Source: Larimichthys crocea
Lineage: Eukaryota > Chordata > Actinopteri > Sciaenidae
DNA length: 64,000 nt
Reading direction: 5' to 3'
Assembly: GCF_000972845.2 (NCBI RefSeq)
Contig: NC_040021.1
Coordinates: forward strand, 4,837,969-4,901,968
Shown here: in pieces, positions 61,007 to 64,000 of the stretch
Numbering within the stretch: the stretch's first letter is position 1
How the letters are laid out: the number at the start of each line of letters is the position of its first letter
Notes under the pieces: model-generated
What the model was told of the DNA's origin: nothing
Databases searched by the model: none
The model's input: only the letters and a program-made list of their open reading frames with translations
Program-made: the position numbers and the translations under genes

Positions 61007-63130
61007 AACCCCCTTGTGATTGCTTAATAGACTATCAGTGTAGGAGGAGTCTCCACCACTGTAATGATGCACATGTGATGTTGGGAGAGTTGGGGATGAT
61101 GAAGAGGAGTTGCCAGGGGGAAGGCAGAGAGGCAGGCGGGCGGGCGAGGGGGGAGGTTTGTTTTGGTATATCCATAAAAGTGGCATTCCACATCTGGATC
61201 TACCACCCCGAGGGATTCACACAACGCTGCGAATGTAATCAACCGAGTCAATGTGCCAACACGGCTGCAGCGGACACATCTCTCCGCCAATGACACCCCT
61301 GACTCCCCCACCCACCTCCATCCTCCATCCTCCATCCTCGACGCAAGCAACACCGCTTATCACCCCCAACTTTCTAATACACCGGTTAGACCTCACTGGA
61401 GCACAGCGGAGGTGAGGCTGTATATCCATGTGTGTCTGAAAAAGATAAGAAAACAAACCGCTGAACCGTTTCATTATTCTTCTTTGAGCTTGTCACAAAC
61501 AGCCAGGGAGGTAAACAGATTTTTTTTTTTTTTTTTGCTGTGGGAGACAGTTTACTAAAATATAAAAAAGTGAAGCTAACTACATGGCAGGCTGAATTAT
61601 ACTGAATCCCAGTTATCACTTCAGGGACAATGTCAGCTCGCTCACTGTATTACAGATGGTCCTGCTGCATGGGCAGATTTGATATGGGTATTCAGAGGAC
61701 GGTTTAATACAGCTGAAAAATGTCTCCATCTGGTGTCACTGCAGTAACTAGTTGACCTAGTAGGAGGTAAATCTTGTGCGTGGATGAACTAACGCCGCAC
61801 GCGAAACAAACAAACAAGGATTATTTGGATTTAACGGCACCAAAATGATACTTCAGAGGAATATTAATGTTTTATATTCAGCAAAATACACCAGGAGGGA
61901 GACTTCTGCCAGGGATGAAGATCAGCTTACTGTAGAAACGTCAGATTCCGTCATCAGGGTTAACTCGGTTTCAGCTCGAGACATCAGATCTATTACATAA
62001 TGTATCCTGGGGCTGCGAGATCAAAGCGTTGAATGAAGGTTCAATGAAAGATGATATCAAATTGCACTTCGGGAAGTGCTGGATCCAGCTTTTATTTCTA
62101 GAACTCTTCAAGGCTCCTACTATGAGCTAAAAACCGCAGGATAGTCTGAACTCTGCTGCTTTGATCGGGATCATTTCCTCTTAGTCTGTGTCTCGCAAAA
62201 AAGGCCCGAACTTTATGAGACTGCAATAACAAGTCGGCTTTAATGACGTCTTTGCAGAAATAACATGAGCAAATGTTCCAATTAATCTGGAAATCTATGA
62301 TCAAAATGGATATGTAATTAAAAAAAGTTTCATCTATCCATCCTCTGCCATTTTAAACACCTATCACGCTCACCCTTGCACTCTTTAACTCCGGGTACGA
62401 TCTCCTGTGAGAAGAGTGTAATATTTTATAACAATAAGTCACACACCACCAACTATTTCACAGATTTTGGTGAAACTTGATCATATTTCATAGAGAAAAC
62501 GTCTCAGATCTCTGTGGTTTACTGCTGCCGGCTGTAGCTGCTGTCAGCTACTGTTAGTTAGCCGTGCTGCCTGCACTGTGAGTGCGAGGAGACCGAAGAG
62601 GACAACGGAGGAAGCCAAGAAAGGAAAAAGGAGAGAGTGAACAAGAGTAAAGAGTAAATCTGGGACTGACTTTTCGTTGTTGGTGAGAGCTTGGTGAAAT
62701 AGAAAGCTGAAAGACAGACGCCGAGCTGGGCTGATGTTCGCTGGCTGCTACGTCTTGTGTCGTTGACCTTGCTTGAGGTTTGGCTGTTAGCGAAGTTGTC
62801 GACTAGTTAGTTTATGATTCTAACTAATATAATCAAAAGAAATGTCTATATTTAAGACAGCGGTATCAAATCTTACATAATGCCAGATAGATCCACTTTA
62901 TGACCTTTTTGGAACCAGAACATAGTGTATGGCATGTATAGTCCTTTACAGATGGATGAAAGAATTACAGTGTAACATAAGACCTGTCAGTGATGACTAC
63001 TGTGTGTACATGGAGAGTAGTGAATGAGTGATACTTGCTTTGACAATGCTCCGTTCACATTTTGGTGTATTGAGGTTCAACACAGAGCCCTACTTGCGGA
63101 CAAACCTTCAACAGTGCTGCACATTTGAAA

Positions 63131-63490
63131 AAGAACGTGTTTAATGACAGAGTCGGAGGGCAAAGCATCCTTTAGTCCATCCAGTGCATTAGGATGTTAC
63201 TGTACAGTGGGAGGAGGTTCACATAGAGAGGCGAGGTCGGTCCAGGTCAGGGAAAAGCATCTGCCTCTCACTTATTGGAGGTAAACTAATAATAATAATA
63301 ATAAAAAAAAGTTATCTGGAAAAACAAACAAACTATAAAAGGGAAAATGTACAAGGTTTTTAGTGAAACAGCTGGAGCCGGCCCTGAGGTAGAGGGAGCC
63401 CAAGCGTGGTACACTCTTCTCCTCTGGGTAAAGTCCTCGTAAAGGATTGTCTCTGTAATGCCGTGCTATGCTCTTCTGCAGCCCGTCCTC

Positions 63491-63526
<36 letters not shown>
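63131..63526 (-). other. cpsf2: Probable 3' UTR of cpsf2
   Basis: Minus-strand sequence after the cpsf2 TAG. It starts with eleven CAG units (63526-63494), stays open in the coding frame to TAA at 63274-63272, and includes an AAT/ATT repeat (63286-63304). A minus-strand ATTAAA at 63145-63140 would give a 3' UTR of about 0.4 kb; an AATAAA at 62096-62091 would give about 1.4 kb. Confidence 0.45.
63494..63526 (-). repeat. cpsf2: (CAG)11 tract directly after the cpsf2 stop codon
   Basis: Eleven uninterrupted CTG units on the plus strand, so CAG in the cpsf2 transcript, beginning at the base after TAG and in the coding frame; GAG units continue it for two codons. Confidence 0.95.
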
Positions 63527-63528
<2 letters not shown>

Positions 63529-63619
63529 ATACCACGGCATACTGCTGATACAGCAGCTCCCGGATCTTATAGTAGTCGTCACACAGGCAGCCTTCCAGGC
63601 CGATGCGTCCGGCCTCCGT
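63527..63619 (-). CDS. cpsf2: CPSF 100-kDa subunit (CPSF2), last coding exon, gene partial
   Basis: Encodes the C-terminal 30 residues [20 protein letters not shown] then [10 protein letters not shown], and TAG at 63529-63527. It closely resembles the end of vertebrate CPSF2 as I recall it ([13 protein letters not shown]...YEQYA-V). The exon follows a pyrimidine-containing acceptor (TTTGACCAG) and starts on a codon boundary. CPSF2 is the catalytically inactive metallo-beta-lactamase/beta-CASP partner of CPSF3 in pre-mRNA cleavage and polyadenylation in the nucleus; its C-terminus contacts CPSF3 and symplekin (family knowledge). The remaining exons lie beyond the right edge; 63620-64000 shows no coding signal and is taken as intron. 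Its position upstream of slc24a4 in the same orientation agrees with the human gene order. Confidence 0.88.
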
Positions 63620-64000
63620 CTGGTCAAAGAGCACAAAGACGCACAGGTCACGTGGGTCCTCACATAACATTAACACTTTGAGCGACACGTTTTTTTTCCG
63701 CCCTTTTAAACATTGATGCACGCCCTCTCACGTTTACAGACGAACACAGCAGTTCTCCCCATTTAAATACTACAAGCACACACTCCTTTATGAGTCTCGG
63801 CTCCGATTCCAGTTTCTGGGTTGTGTCTATTTTAGGTTCTTGTAAATTATGCATTTTGTTGTTGGTATCCTGACTCACTCCTAGTTGTTAAGTTTTGCCC
63901 ATGATTCTTTTTTTTGTGTGCGTTTCTTCTTCTGAGGCGGAGAAACAAATGCCACTGGGAGTTTTTTTTATTTTTAATCCTACAGAGGAGGGCTGTATTT
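63620..64000 (-). other. cpsf2: Start of the last cpsf2 intron
   Basis: No exon-like or repeat sequence seen; T-rich in places. The upstream exon must lie beyond the window. Confidence 0.5.

Larger units (their letters stand above)
49601..63130. other. Gene-free interval between slc24a4 and cpsf2
   Basis: About 13.5 kb without a supported gene. It contains three copies of one dispersed repeat (51062, 55746, 59243), an inverted repeat (52988-53268), a MITE (53990-54240), a tRNA-derived SINE (57867-57990), GT tracts (60799-60821, 60965-61006) and a CTCF-like motif (60452). Unique-looking stretches at 50350-50530, 50750-50890 and 60250-60620 are candidates for regulatory DNA. The stretch 62500-62870 looks like a repeat by composition but was not classified. 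Confidence 0.65.

Noticed and set aside
63406..63681. Plus-strand frame with poly-Ala or poly-Leu at the CTG tract
   Set aside because: It is antisense to the cpsf2 last exon, which has clear homology on the minus strand.

Overview
The window is vertebrate nuclear DNA, most likely from a percomorph-type teleost fish. The evidence is spliced genes with GT-AG introns, several introns of only 92-106 bp, abundant CA/GA microsatellites, and many degenerate teleost-style repeats (Tigger-like MITE, Tc1 relic, L2-type LINE tail, tRNA-derived SINEs). No bacterial, phage, CRISPR or operon-like feature was seen.

Three protein-coding genes are supported. (1) tmem121, plus strand, 1285-2229: an intact single-coding-exon gene of 314 residues. 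(2) slc24a4 (NCKX4, K+-dependent Na+/Ca2+ exchanger), minus strand, 48770 down to 18844. I reassembled all 17 coding exons; every junction is GT-AG and in phase, and the product is 613 residues. (3) The last coding exon of cpsf2 (100-kDa subunit of the cleavage and polyadenylation specificity factor), minus strand, 63619-63527; the rest of the gene lies beyond the right edge.

Layout: 1-1284, upstream/5' UTR of tmem121; 1285-2229, tmem121; 2230 to about 3400, its 3' UTR; about 3.4-15.6 kb, a gene-free interval with transposon relics; about 15.6-18.8 kb, probable slc24a4 3' UTR; 18.8-48.8 kb, slc24a4 exons and introns; about 48.8-49.6 kb, its GC-rich 5' flank with CGG and GA tracts; about 49.6-63.1 kb, a second gene-free interval; 63.1-63.6 kb, end of cpsf2. 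tmem121 and slc24a4 converge; cpsf2 and slc24a4 lie in tandem with cpsf2 upstream, as I recall for human 14q32.

The genes are not a functional unit: one encodes a poorly characterised membrane protein, one a plasma-membrane ion exchanger, one an mRNA 3'-end processing factor. I did not find a new biological system. The observations most worth checking are a (CAG)11 tract directly after the cpsf2 stop with about 84 further open codons, an intronic duplication in slc24a4 that crosses a transposon boundary, several long inverted repeats, and a repeat family present three times in one orientation within 8.5 kb.
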